From NCBI GenBank assembly GCA_023212645.1, contig JALBYC010000043.1, positions 1 to 55,043 of the forward strand: a stretch of DNA of 55,043 nt. Direction: 5' to 3'. Made by a program: the position numbers and the translations under genes. This stretch comes from Farysia itapuensis. Its lineage: Eukaryota > Basidiomycota > Ustilaginomycetes > Ustilaginales > Ustilaginaceae. Below the pieces are notes generated by a model that was not told the origin of the DNA, searched no databases, and saw only the letters and a list, made by a program, of their open reading frames with translations. Below, in pieces: positions 49,001 to 55,043 of this stretch (position 1 is its first letter; each line of letters starts with the position of its first letter).

Positions 49001-49129
49001 GATCCATCCCTGGCCCGTGCTTCGGCAAGTTCAGTAACGGGAGCAATGGGCTCCATGTGGAACGCGACCAGGGATATCGGTCGCACCATTTCGCGCAACT
49101 CGACTCCCAAACCAGACCCGGCTGTGTAG
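46067..49129 (+). CDS. HID1: HID1-family protein (Golgi-associated, dense-core trafficking)
   Basis: 1020 residues from the ATG at 46067. The frame continues upstream to a GTG, so this ATG is preferred. N-terminal signature: FGSDQPKLDFKLSQNNGIAR, then HHDSKYWSGFLQFHSPADIF and REAKESAPENVVTLVRV-like residues, as in animal HID1. An acidic, low-complexity insert (about residues 195-255) separates this from a helical body rich in leucine, with LIRLTVDLLFCAGFTIPWTE and VSNRVEVLRLLLVLLSKGIY. The C-terminus is Ser/Pro/Thr-rich. In animals HID1 is a Golgi-associated peripheral protein with N-terminal myristoylation; here residue 2 is not glycine, so that modification is not expected from this start. 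Upstream ATGs occur in the leader. It ends only 52 bp from the GET2-like stop. Confidence 0.88.
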   Translation: MLSYPRKLIFGSDQPKLDFKLSQNNGIARLYTERHISHHDSKYWSGFLQFHSPADIFALLSLTDIRKAKESAPENVVTLVRVMVAHLEALLVDPLFTVPPLEPRSTTAEGLAGRLGNIADVSKWRLPGVEADALLPGQRDRVTEALNVIRVLTRTLPAVMEDSDATLETQVLWSQTPEPYGHDSQPPPPSNVTKKSEDSTQFVIDDEEDDLGDSSQEESTEVKHPLSTHDPHDTDQKEQEDQPDALGERLIRLTVDLLFCAGFTIPWTEEQALEARKSASPNRIHHSIWEAGVGSSLDLQGTTRQHVSNRVEVLRLLLVLLSKGIYIPADQQTTSRDPALRFAVQDLERGIMLPLLCSLINTSVSNARNSTSSWLGLPNVGGLVTGTNDEVRTALVTNCLQILDVLLIYDPPAPSQSDTVSLSTIGAPQPGPGSRNVFRFYLSKLHRGADFSFIWNDMLNSFDEHINASTQILAIPIPTAQGRRAVDASWQLNQVAERLIFLWRLLELNSKFRAFVLDDAKRAPELLTVLLYFSLTYKDNLALQGLVRLCAFILQDVSSDRAFALNLAKTGSGAKVRLPSRLALLAGNTAVDYMVQGVYSLIATTKGQLAGLYAPLVIALSNTASAWRSLSITASTRIVHLLRAFSQPSFLLSDEGNPRLLFYILEAINAVLTCQYSANPNLVYALVLGHKLIDSLESFSLRKGVEEIWNRRRAVGTDMRDWFENAPRLEKPPLPPPAAGLEDETTSSSPSRVDKGKMRRTSSSSTEAKSAAPTAEWQGELTKYSLEVVEEVAGRHVGKSGFRPTQAWVDSWKVGLPLRTPRMVIDRLLPEVERIAAGGALRTGGEAATEITGGSTDVRVLVYLREQRMSDYLPPPGGGLHARPWQWTEQATIWLRSYLWGSIYVSALLPYGLWSDTDIRLFRIHERPEARQSTSSNPPSRPASRPTSQRPSLTGSETEPRLTETVPSNGDAVEKAASDPSLARASASSVTGAMGSMWNATRDIGRTISRNSTPKPDPAV

Positions 49130-49181
49130 AGTAGACACACATGCAAAGAGTGGTCACAAAATTGCGGTATCATTGCACAAG

Positions 49182-50315
49182 TCAAAGTTCATCATGAAGG
49201 GCGTGTGTTATGGTGTCTAAGTTAGCCGGACCACCGAGCTGCCATCCAGCCCAGAGTACTGTGACGCCCATGACAAAGACGAGGAGCGCCAAGTCGTTGA
49301 CAAAGGCGTTGATGAGGGCGAGGTACTTGCTTCCGAGCCTGATGGCCAAGCCGAGGTTGGGAATGGGAAGGGCCGAAGCCAGTGTTGCCAGCATCGAGGG
49401 TGGGGCCGGCGTCTTGCGCGAGAAGACGGCAATCCGCACGGCTTGTAGCAGCACCTCTAGCGACAGAAAGATCCAGAACAATGGCACGGTAGACAAGAAC
49501 GAGGCGCCGAGACTGCCGGCAGATGAGCGGGAGAGGAGAGACGAGGTGGTCGAGTACAGGCTCCATTCTTGCGGAGATGGCTTTTGGTATGCGAGACGGG
49601 CCCATCTCTGCATGGCGGTGATGGAAGCATCACTCTTCTTCTCGGTGGACAGATCGATGGCTGCGGGCACTGGACTTGTATGATCGGTGTTGAAGAGCGA
49701 TGATTGGGCAGCGAGTGCTGCGAGAAGCAAGACAAGTGCAGCTTGGACAAAGTCAAACGCCCGTTCTGTTCCAGACTTGCGTTGTGTCTTGGTGGGAGCG
49801 ACGTTGGGGCCACCTGATCCTGGACCCATGCCTCCACCGCCACCACCACCGCCAAACTGCTGCATCATCGCAGCTAGTTGGGGAGGCATACCTGCCATCA
49901 TATCTTCCATGTTTGCATCGCCCCCATTGCTTCCCATCCCGCCTCCGCCTTGCATCATTTGCATGAGCGCTTCCATTGGGTTCTGCGGCATGGCGCCTTG
50001 CTGCTGCTGCTGCTGCGCTCCCCTCATGAATGGATTTGATGTACCATCCCCGTACGTGTGTGGCTGTGTTAGTGTAGACACGTCGACCTCGAGTGGGTCG
50101 TCTTCATTTGACGGCGAGAGTGCAGGAGATCGTGCTGCGGGGGAGGACAAGTCGGTGTAGGCACTTGCCCCTTCGCCTCGTCCCGTGTTGGTGATTCGAG
50201 CGAGTCGGTCACTTCCCTTGCCCAGAATACGGGCTTTGCGAGCTTCGCGCTTGAGTCTTGCTGCTTCTGCTGCGTCTGCTGGTGCAGCAGCTGGAGGAGA
50301 TGCTGACTCGTCCAT
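49182..50315 (-). CDS. GET2: GET complex subunit GET2-like ER membrane protein
   Basis: 377 residues, ATG at 50315. The N-terminal cytosolic region includes a basic charged helix, RLKREARKARILGKGSDRLA, which matches the Get3-binding motif at the N-terminus of Get2. A central Met/Gly-rich portion (about 109-166) has two groups, NPMEALMQMM and PQLAAMMQQF, separated by glycine runs. Three hydrophobic segments lie at about 188-205, 275-298 and 331-356, fitting the three-span Get2 topology with the N-terminus in the cytosol. Get2 with Get1 receives tail-anchored proteins from Get3 and releases them into the ER membrane. No intron seen. It converges on HID1 and diverges from PMT2. The family is recognised chiefly by motif and topology, since Get2 evolves fast. 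Confidence 0.82.
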   Translation of the reverse strand: MDESASPPAAAPADAAEAARLKREARKARILGKGSDRLARITNTGRGEGASAYTDLSSPAARSPALSPSNEDDPLEVDVSTLTQPHTYGDGTSNPFMRGAQQQQQQGAMPQNPMEALMQMMQGGGGMGSNGGDANMEDMMAGMPPQLAAMMQQFGGGGGGGGMGPGSGGPNVAPTKTQRKSGTERAFDFVQAALVLLLAALAAQSSLFNTDHTSPVPAAIDLSTEKKSDASITAMQRWARLAYQKPSPQEWSLYSTTSSLLSRSSAGSLGASFLSTVPLFWIFLSLEVLLQAVRIAVFSRKTPAPPSMLATLASALPIPNLGLAIRLGSKYLALINAFVNDLALLVFVMGVTVLWAGWQLGGPANLDTITHALHDEL

Positions 50316-50688
50316 GCTTTGGTTGGGTGGGAAAGGAAGCCGAGAACGGCGTGCGATGGTTATGGTTTTGGCAGCAGGATGTTAGAGTGAGAAAGAGGCG
50401 CGTGAAGGGAGCTAAGGGAGCTAAGGGAGAATTTCTTCTGGCGTTGGTCCAAGCACATTTCACATTCGCCCGACCAACACCTCTGGCCTCTCCTTCCCGT
50501 CCACACCGAGCCCACGAGGTCACAAGCAAGGTCACTGCACATTCGCACAGCCTGCCACGAAGTGTGTGTGCAAGTAGACCAACAGGGCGATACAGTGTCG
50601 AACAAAAGAGCCGTTCTGCGGTTCCCCTCCTTCATTTGCTCGCAGATCATCTCGGCATACATTCCTCTGGTCAGCCGCGTCTGTCTCG
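50316..50688. other. Divergent GET2/PMT2 promoter region, 373 bp
   Basis: Separates the GET2-like start (leftward) from the PMT2 start (rightward). It contains short GGAGCTAAG repeats near 50408-50430 (twice in tandem). No gene was recognised. Confidence 0.5.
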
Positions 50689-53226
50689 ATGCTCCCATCG
50701 TCTCGGTCGAACGCAAAAAGAGCCCCCTACTCCGTCCTCGATCTCGGCGATTCGTCGTCTCCCACTCAGTCTCAGCTCAACAGTAGCCACGACTCGTCCA
50801 CCCAAGAGGTCCCATTCCGCAAGCGCTTCCACGATAACCAATCAACGCTCCTGCCTACGCACTCTCCGCCTTCTTCCTACCTCGGCCAAGATTCGCCCAA
50901 GAGAATGAGCAGTCCAGCAGGTAATACGCGCCGTTTTGCGGCTGGCTTTGATCCATATGCCCCCGATCAGAGCGATTCCGCCACGCAAAAGGCGCGCGAA
51001 GCTGGCTTCGACCCTCCTGTCTCGGAAAAAGTCAACAAGTATGCCCATCTGATTCCCGCACACAAACAGCGCTCCACCGATTGGTGGCAGCTAGCCAACT
51101 GGGCGTGGCAACAGGAAGAGTTTGTCGGTCTGGTCTACACCCTTCTCTCCCTCCTCACGCGTCTGTGGCACATTGGCAAGTCGGATCTTGTGGTTTGGGA
51201 CGAGGCTCACTTCGGCAAGTTTGGCTCTCACTATCTCAAGCAAGAGTTTTACTTTGACGTGCATCCTCCTCTCGGCAAGATGTTGGTCGGACTGGCCGGT
51301 CTGCTCAGCGGCTACCGTGGTCAATTTGAGTTCAAGTCGGGCGAGTCCTATCCCGATGACGTCAACTACATTGGTATGCGCGTCATCCTAGCCATGTTTG
51401 GTGTAGCTATGGTTCCCCTAGCCTGGTTTACCAGCGCCGGCTTGAACTGGAACTGGCGCGCACGTCACTTTTTGACCATCATGGTCCTGCTCGACAATGG
51501 CTGGCTCGTCATCTCGCGTTTCATCTTGCTCGACTCGATGCTGCTCTGCTTTACTTTTACGACCGTTCATGGACTGGTCAAGTTTATGCAGTACAAGAAC
51601 GCGCCTTTCTCCCGACTCTGGTGGTTCTGGCTAGCCTTCACCGGCGCCTCGATTGGCTGCGTCTCATCTGTCAAATGGGTCGGTCTCTTTGTCACCGCTC
51701 TCGTCGGTCTCTTTACCGTCGAGGATCTTTGGGCTAAATTTGGCGAGTTGCAGCTGCCCGTGCGAGCATATGCACGCCACTGGTGCGCAAGAATCTTGTG
51801 CCTCATCTTTCTACCCCTGACCATCTACATGGTCAGTTTCAGGATCCACTTTTTGATTCTCAGCCGCTCTGGACCAGGAGACGCCCAGATGAGCAGTCTC
51901 TTCCAGAGTCATCTGCGTGGCAACGACTTTAGCGAGGCACCACCGGAAGCCGCTTTCGGCTCCAAAGTCACACTCAAAAACATGGGCTATGGTGGTGGCT
52001 TGTTGCACTCGCACGTCCAGACGTATCCCGTCGGCTCACAACAGCAGCAGGTGACGTGCTACCACTACCGCGACAACAACAACGAGTTTATCATCTCGCC
52101 CACCTGGGACGAACCCCGCCTTCCCGCTGACTATGACAACTCGACCGAACCATTGCGCATGCTCAAGAGCGGTGACACCATCCGTCTTGTGCACAACGAG
52201 ACTCGCCGCAATATTCACTCACATGGCCACACTGCCCCCGTCACCAAGGAGAATCTGGAAGTCTCGGGCTACGGTGACGATGAGACGGGCGACGCCAACG
52301 ACCACTGGGTTGTCGAGGTGGTTGACGACCTTGTTCATGGCAAGGTGGCTGTCGGCGACCCTGTCCGCTCGCTGACGTCTCGTATTCGCTTCCGACACAA
52401 GACGCTGAACTGCTACCTTCGAGCAGCCAACGCCGTGCTCCCGCAGTGGGGCTGGAAGCAGGTCGAAGTATCGTGCGACAAGGAGAACCGCCCCCGCGAT
52501 CAGCACACGTGGTGGAACATTGAGAATCACTGGAACGCCAGACTTCCCCTCGGCAACAACAAGCTGTACAAATCACCATTCCTGCGCGACTTTATCCATC
52601 TCAACGTGGCCATGATGACGTCCAACAATGCACTCATCCCGGACGCCGACAAGGAAGACATTCTGGCGAGTAAGCCGTTTGACTGGCCGTTTTTGTGGAA
52701 CGGCCTGCGGATGAACTCGTGGTCGGACAACACGATCAAGTTCTACCTGCTGGGCAATCCTGCCATTTGGTGGTCGAGCAGTGTGTCGTTGTTTGTGTTT
52801 GTAGGCACGTGGCTGTGGTACATGATGCGTCGACAGCGACGTATTTACGACCTTTCGCCCCAGGATTGGTCCCACTTTTTGTACGTTGGCAAACTGGCCT
52901 TCTTCGGATGGAGTCTGCATTATCTGCCCTTTTTGGTCATGGCACGCGTGTGTTACCTGCACCACTACCTACCTATTCTCTACTTTGCCGTGCTAATGCT
53001 CGCTCACCTGGCAGATCACTTCCTCTGGCGACCAACAACGGCGGTCTACTCTGCGGGCAAAACACGCAAACCCCTCTCGGAAGCGACCAAAAACGCAACT
53101 TTTGCCCTCGCCATCCTCGTCACATTCACCACCTTCTGGTGGTTCCGTAACAACTCGTTCGGCTTCCACGGAGATATCAACACGCACAAGGGTCTCAAGT
53201 GGCGCAAGAGCTGGAACATTTACTGA
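50689..53226 (+). CDS. PMT2: Protein O-mannosyltransferase, PMT2 family
   Basis: 845 residues, ATG at 50689. A cytosolic N-terminus (about 1-115) precedes a first membrane region and luminal loop 1 with WDEAHFGKFGS (D171, E172) and DVHPPLGK (190-197), the catalytic loop of PMTs. The DEAHFGKFGS form is typical of PMT2 rather than PMT1 or PMT4. Several membrane spans follow. A luminal MIR region spans about 390-590 (LRMLKSGDTIRLVHNETRRN and HWVVEVVDDL). Then come the HLNVAMMTSNNALIPDADKE segment, more spans and a final HKGLKWRKSWNIY motif. The enzyme transfers mannose from dolichyl-phosphate mannose to Ser/Thr of secreted proteins in the ER, usually as a PMT1-PMT2 pair. It may act on the secreted proteins in this window. 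No residue appears missing. Confidence 0.92.
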   Translation: MLPSSRSNAKRAPYSVLDLGDSSSPTQSQLNSSHDSSTQEVPFRKRFHDNQSTLLPTHSPPSSYLGQDSPKRMSSPAGNTRRFAAGFDPYAPDQSDSATQKAREAGFDPPVSEKVNKYAHLIPAHKQRSTDWWQLANWAWQQEEFVGLVYTLLSLLTRLWHIGKSDLVVWDEAHFGKFGSHYLKQEFYFDVHPPLGKMLVGLAGLLSGYRGQFEFKSGESYPDDVNYIGMRVILAMFGVAMVPLAWFTSAGLNWNWRARHFLTIMVLLDNGWLVISRFILLDSMLLCFTFTTVHGLVKFMQYKNAPFSRLWWFWLAFTGASIGCVSSVKWVGLFVTALVGLFTVEDLWAKFGELQLPVRAYARHWCARILCLIFLPLTIYMVSFRIHFLILSRSGPGDAQMSSLFQSHLRGNDFSEAPPEAAFGSKVTLKNMGYGGGLLHSHVQTYPVGSQQQQVTCYHYRDNNNEFIISPTWDEPRLPADYDNSTEPLRMLKSGDTIRLVHNETRRNIHSHGHTAPVTKENLEVSGYGDDETGDANDHWVVEVVDDLVHGKVAVGDPVRSLTSRIRFRHKTLNCYLRAANAVLPQWGWKQVEVSCDKENRPRDQHTWWNIENHWNARLPLGNNKLYKSPFLRDFIHLNVAMMTSNNALIPDADKEDILASKPFDWPFLWNGLRMNSWSDNTIKFYLLGNPAIWWSSSVSLFVFVGTWLWYMMRRQRRIYDLSPQDWSHFLYVGKLAFFGWSLHYLPFLVMARVCYLHHYLPILYFAVLMLAHLADHFLWRPTTAVYSAGKTRKPLSEATKNATFALAILVTFTTFWWFRNNSFGFHGDINTHKGLKWRKSWNIY

Positions 53227-53353
53227 ACCTTGCCACCCCGCCCCCTTCGCGCCTACGTCCCCACCATCGCAGCGCACAACGAAGAGAGATTGAAAACTCC
53301 GTATTTTTTTGGGAAATGCAAATCTAGTATACAAAGGGAGGGGGAGTAGAGCT

Positions 53354-54868
53354 TTAGTCGTTGACGAGGGAGTGTTTCTGGCGTTGGAAAGTTTTGTGAT
53401 CGTCTAGGGCGATGAATGCGAAGCTGGACAGGACGAGAGTTGAGCCAAGTGCGGCGAGTGATCCGCCGGAGTGGGTTCCACGTACTGCGTCGATGACGAC
53501 TGCCAGGGGGATGGTTAAGCTGAGACCGAGGGTTGTGATGAGGGGGGAAGACTTGAGCATGGCGAGGAGGTAGATGAAATCCGAGACGAAGGTGATGGAC
53601 ATGTTGACGAGAACGGCTGCCCATACGCCTGGGGATGCTGGCCAGGCGAAGCGCTCCACGCCCGTGTAGTGCAGAATGGGAATCACCGGCCAGAGAAAGG
53701 CGAGGTTGATGAAGCCGACCATGCCAAACATGAGGGGCATCGAGATGCGGTCTTCAGACCCAATGCGAGTTTTGAGCAGCATCACGTACAGCGAGTACAA
53801 AAACGCGCTTAGCAACGCAAGGATATCGCCGATGGGCGCGTTGGGGGGAGTATCGTACACCATCGCCAATGGTGGTGGTAGTGGTGGTGCTGCGGGGGTG
53901 AAAGAAGCGCTGCTGCGGGGGTGAAGCCACTGTGTGGGACCGGGAGCGGGTATTGTGGGTGGTGGAAGCGTAGCAGCAGCGCCACTGTCGGCGTAGGTAA
54001 CTGCAAAGACCCCGACGGCCGAGATGCAGACTGCCCCCAAGCGCGGAAGCGTAAAGCGGTCGACACCAAGCATCGCCCCCAGAGCGAGGGTGAAGAATCC
54101 ACTGGCCGAGCCAATCGTAGTCCCACTGGCTACACTCGTCAGCCCGAGCCCGGCATTAATCGCCCAGTTGGCGCCGAACCAGACCAAGGTAAACTGCGCG
54201 GCCAGCACGGCCGTCTGTCGCAGTGTGAGCGGCGGCAGTGTGAGCGCTGCCGAAATCGTCGGTATCGGAATGGTCGAGCGTGGCCGTCTACCGTCGATGG
54301 AAGAGGGACGAGCAACTACGACGGGCGTCGTCTGCGCTGCTGCTGCCGTCAGAAAAGGCCGCACTGTCGGCGAACAAGGTCTCGACGAAGCCGACAGCAG
54401 CGGAGTGGTACTGCTAGAATTCGACCGACGCCCTCTCACCCCTGCCGCGGCATCTACAACTGGCGCATCCGTTTCAACGTCGGTAGATCGCGCTTCCACG
54501 GTGCTTGGCACGTCGAATCCCAACGTCGTCAGCCACCGCGGCAGCTTCACCTCCTCCTCCTCGTCGTCATCCATGAGATCTACCTGTGACGCCGTACGTG
54601 ACCCAGCCTGGATCCATCTGGCTCGAAGCTTTGAGCTGACAAGATACGGCACGAGGTAGAGGACAAAGCTCGACGTATTGGCGTACGTCACAAAAAAGGG
54701 CTTATCGTATCCGCCAGTGGTGAGCAGTGCGTTTGTGAGAAAGTTGCTCGCCGTCCAGAGGATGACGACGACGAGGAGGAGCAAGAGACCCTGTACGTAG
54801 GATCTCTGCCGCCTCGTCTCGTCCCGCTGCGCCTGTGACGGCATCAGCAGCGTCGTCGAGTCTGCCAT
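53354..54868 (-). CDS. DMT-superfamily transporter, SLC35F5/YML018C-like vacuolar membrane protein
   Basis: 504 residues, ATG at 54868. About ten hydrophobic helices are predicted by eye. The first pair (LLLLLVVVILWTASNFLTNA and KPFFVTYANTSSFVLYLVPY) is followed by a disordered loop of about 90-100 residues. Subsequent helices include TSVASGTTIGSASGFFTLAL and FTLPRLGAVCISAVGVFAVT, then the Ala/Pro-rich loop and a second EamA-like half starting with ILALLSAFLYSLYVMLL. The pattern GxxxxWTASNxLT and the TVGSASGFFTL-like block match the EamA group that includes yeast vacuolar YML018C and human SLC35F5. The solute is unknown. Converges on PMT2 with 127 bp between stops. The region upstream ends in a poly-G tract. 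Confidence 0.85.
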   Translation of the reverse strand: MADSTTLLMPSQAQRDETRRQRSYVQGLLLLLVVVILWTASNFLTNALLTTGGYDKPFFVTYANTSSFVLYLVPYLVSSKLRARWIQAGSRTASQVDLMDDDEEEEVKLPRWLTTLGFDVPSTVEARSTDVETDAPVVDAAAGVRGRRSNSSSTTPLLSASSRPCSPTVRPFLTAAAAQTTPVVVARPSSIDGRRPRSTIPIPTISAALTLPPLTLRQTAVLAAQFTLVWFGANWAINAGLGLTSVASGTTIGSASGFFTLALGAMLGVDRFTLPRLGAVCISAVGVFAVTYADSGAAATLPPPTIPAPGPTQWLHPRSSASFTPAAPPLPPPLAMVYDTPPNAPIGDILALLSAFLYSLYVMLLKTRIGSEDRISMPLMFGMVGFINLAFLWPVIPILHYTGVERFAWPASPGVWAAVLVNMSITFVSDFIYLLAMLKSSPLITTLGLSLTIPLAVVIDAVRGTHSGGSLAALGSTLVLSSFAFIALDDHKTFQRQKHSLVND

Positions 54869-55043
54869 GGATAAGGAGGAGAAAGAGAGATAGAGACCCC
54901 GCTCAAATCAAAACGGGAAAAAATCCACGGGAAATTCATATCACGCGAGAGGAGGGAGATGCAATAGGAAATGGCATTGACACGATGCATTTCTTTTTTT
55001 TAGTGTACGGGGGGGGGGGGGGGGGGGCGGGGGTGTTGTGGAG
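54869..55043. other. Transporter upstream region at window edge
   Basis: Contains the promoter of the leftward transporter gene and a T-rich run. It closes with the 19-G homopolymer (55009-55027), one C and five Gs. No gene is seen before the window ends. Confidence 0.55.
55009..55033 (+). repeat. Poly-G tract (19 G, C, 5 G)
   Basis: An uninterrupted run of nineteen Gs, then CGGGGG, lies about 140-165 bp upstream of the transporter start (its C-rich strand is the coding strand). This is a quadruplex-forming or error-prone homopolymer. Confidence 0.9.

Overview
This window is nuclear DNA of a basidiomycete fungus, most probably a smut fungus of the Ustilaginales. Most genes are long uninterrupted reading frames. 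A minority carry short GT-AG introns (53-266 bp), several with tiny exons. The genes are alternately oriented and closely packed, and the proteins (SEC15, NUP, SWR1, eIF4A, HEL2, DAD1, chitin synthase, TFB1, HID1, GET2, PMT2) are fungal types with basidiomycete-style low-complexity tails. The genus is inferred from general appearance; no alignment was possible.

Layout. 0.3-10 kb: a secreted repeat/double-psi beta-barrel protein (+), exocyst SEC15 (-), an unknown two-pass membrane protein (-) and a secreted tyrosinase (-). 10.6-16.3 kb: a four-exon CxxC zinc-binding protein of the DUF866/CZIB family (-) and a 1520-residue FG nucleoporin (-). 16.6-21 kb: a TMEM256/DUF423 membrane protein (+), ATP synthase subunit epsilon (+) and a bHLH transcription factor with an outsized loop (+). 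21.1-26.4 kb: the SWR1 remodelling ATPase (-). 27.2-30.7 kb: a Dabb-domain protein (+) and an eight-exon Zn2Cys6 transcription factor (+). 31-36 kb: eIF4A (-), HEL2-type RING E3 (+) and DASH subunit DAD1 (-). 36-44 kb: a Chs3-like class IV chitin synthase (-) and a dual-specificity phosphatase (+). 43.7-55 kb: TFB1 (-), HID1 (+), GET2-like (-), PMT2 (+) and a DMT-family transporter (-).

There is no operon-like system or biosynthetic cluster. Many products act in secretion and wall building: SEC15 tethers exocytic vesicles, GET2 inserts tail-anchored proteins, PMT2 O-mannosylates, HID1 acts at the Golgi, and chitin synthase builds the wall. Others are nuclear (SWR1, TFB1, nucleoporin, two transcription factors) or translational (eIF4A, HEL2). 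This looks like ordinary housekeeping linkage.

The most useful results are reconstructed spliced genes that a single-frame scan misses or truncates: CZIB with 6-nt and 25-nt exons, ATP15, TMEM256, DAD1, the Zn2Cys6 factor, and eIF4A with an 8-nt first coding exon. Start codons were moved to a true ATG wherever the longest open frame began at GTG or TTG. I found no tRNA, rRNA, transposon, CRISPR or virus-like sequence, and no convincing wholly new system. The best candidates for novelty are the secreted pentapeptide-repeat protein, the bHLH loop insertion, the unknown membrane protein, and the frame-preserving introns of the Dabb gene.
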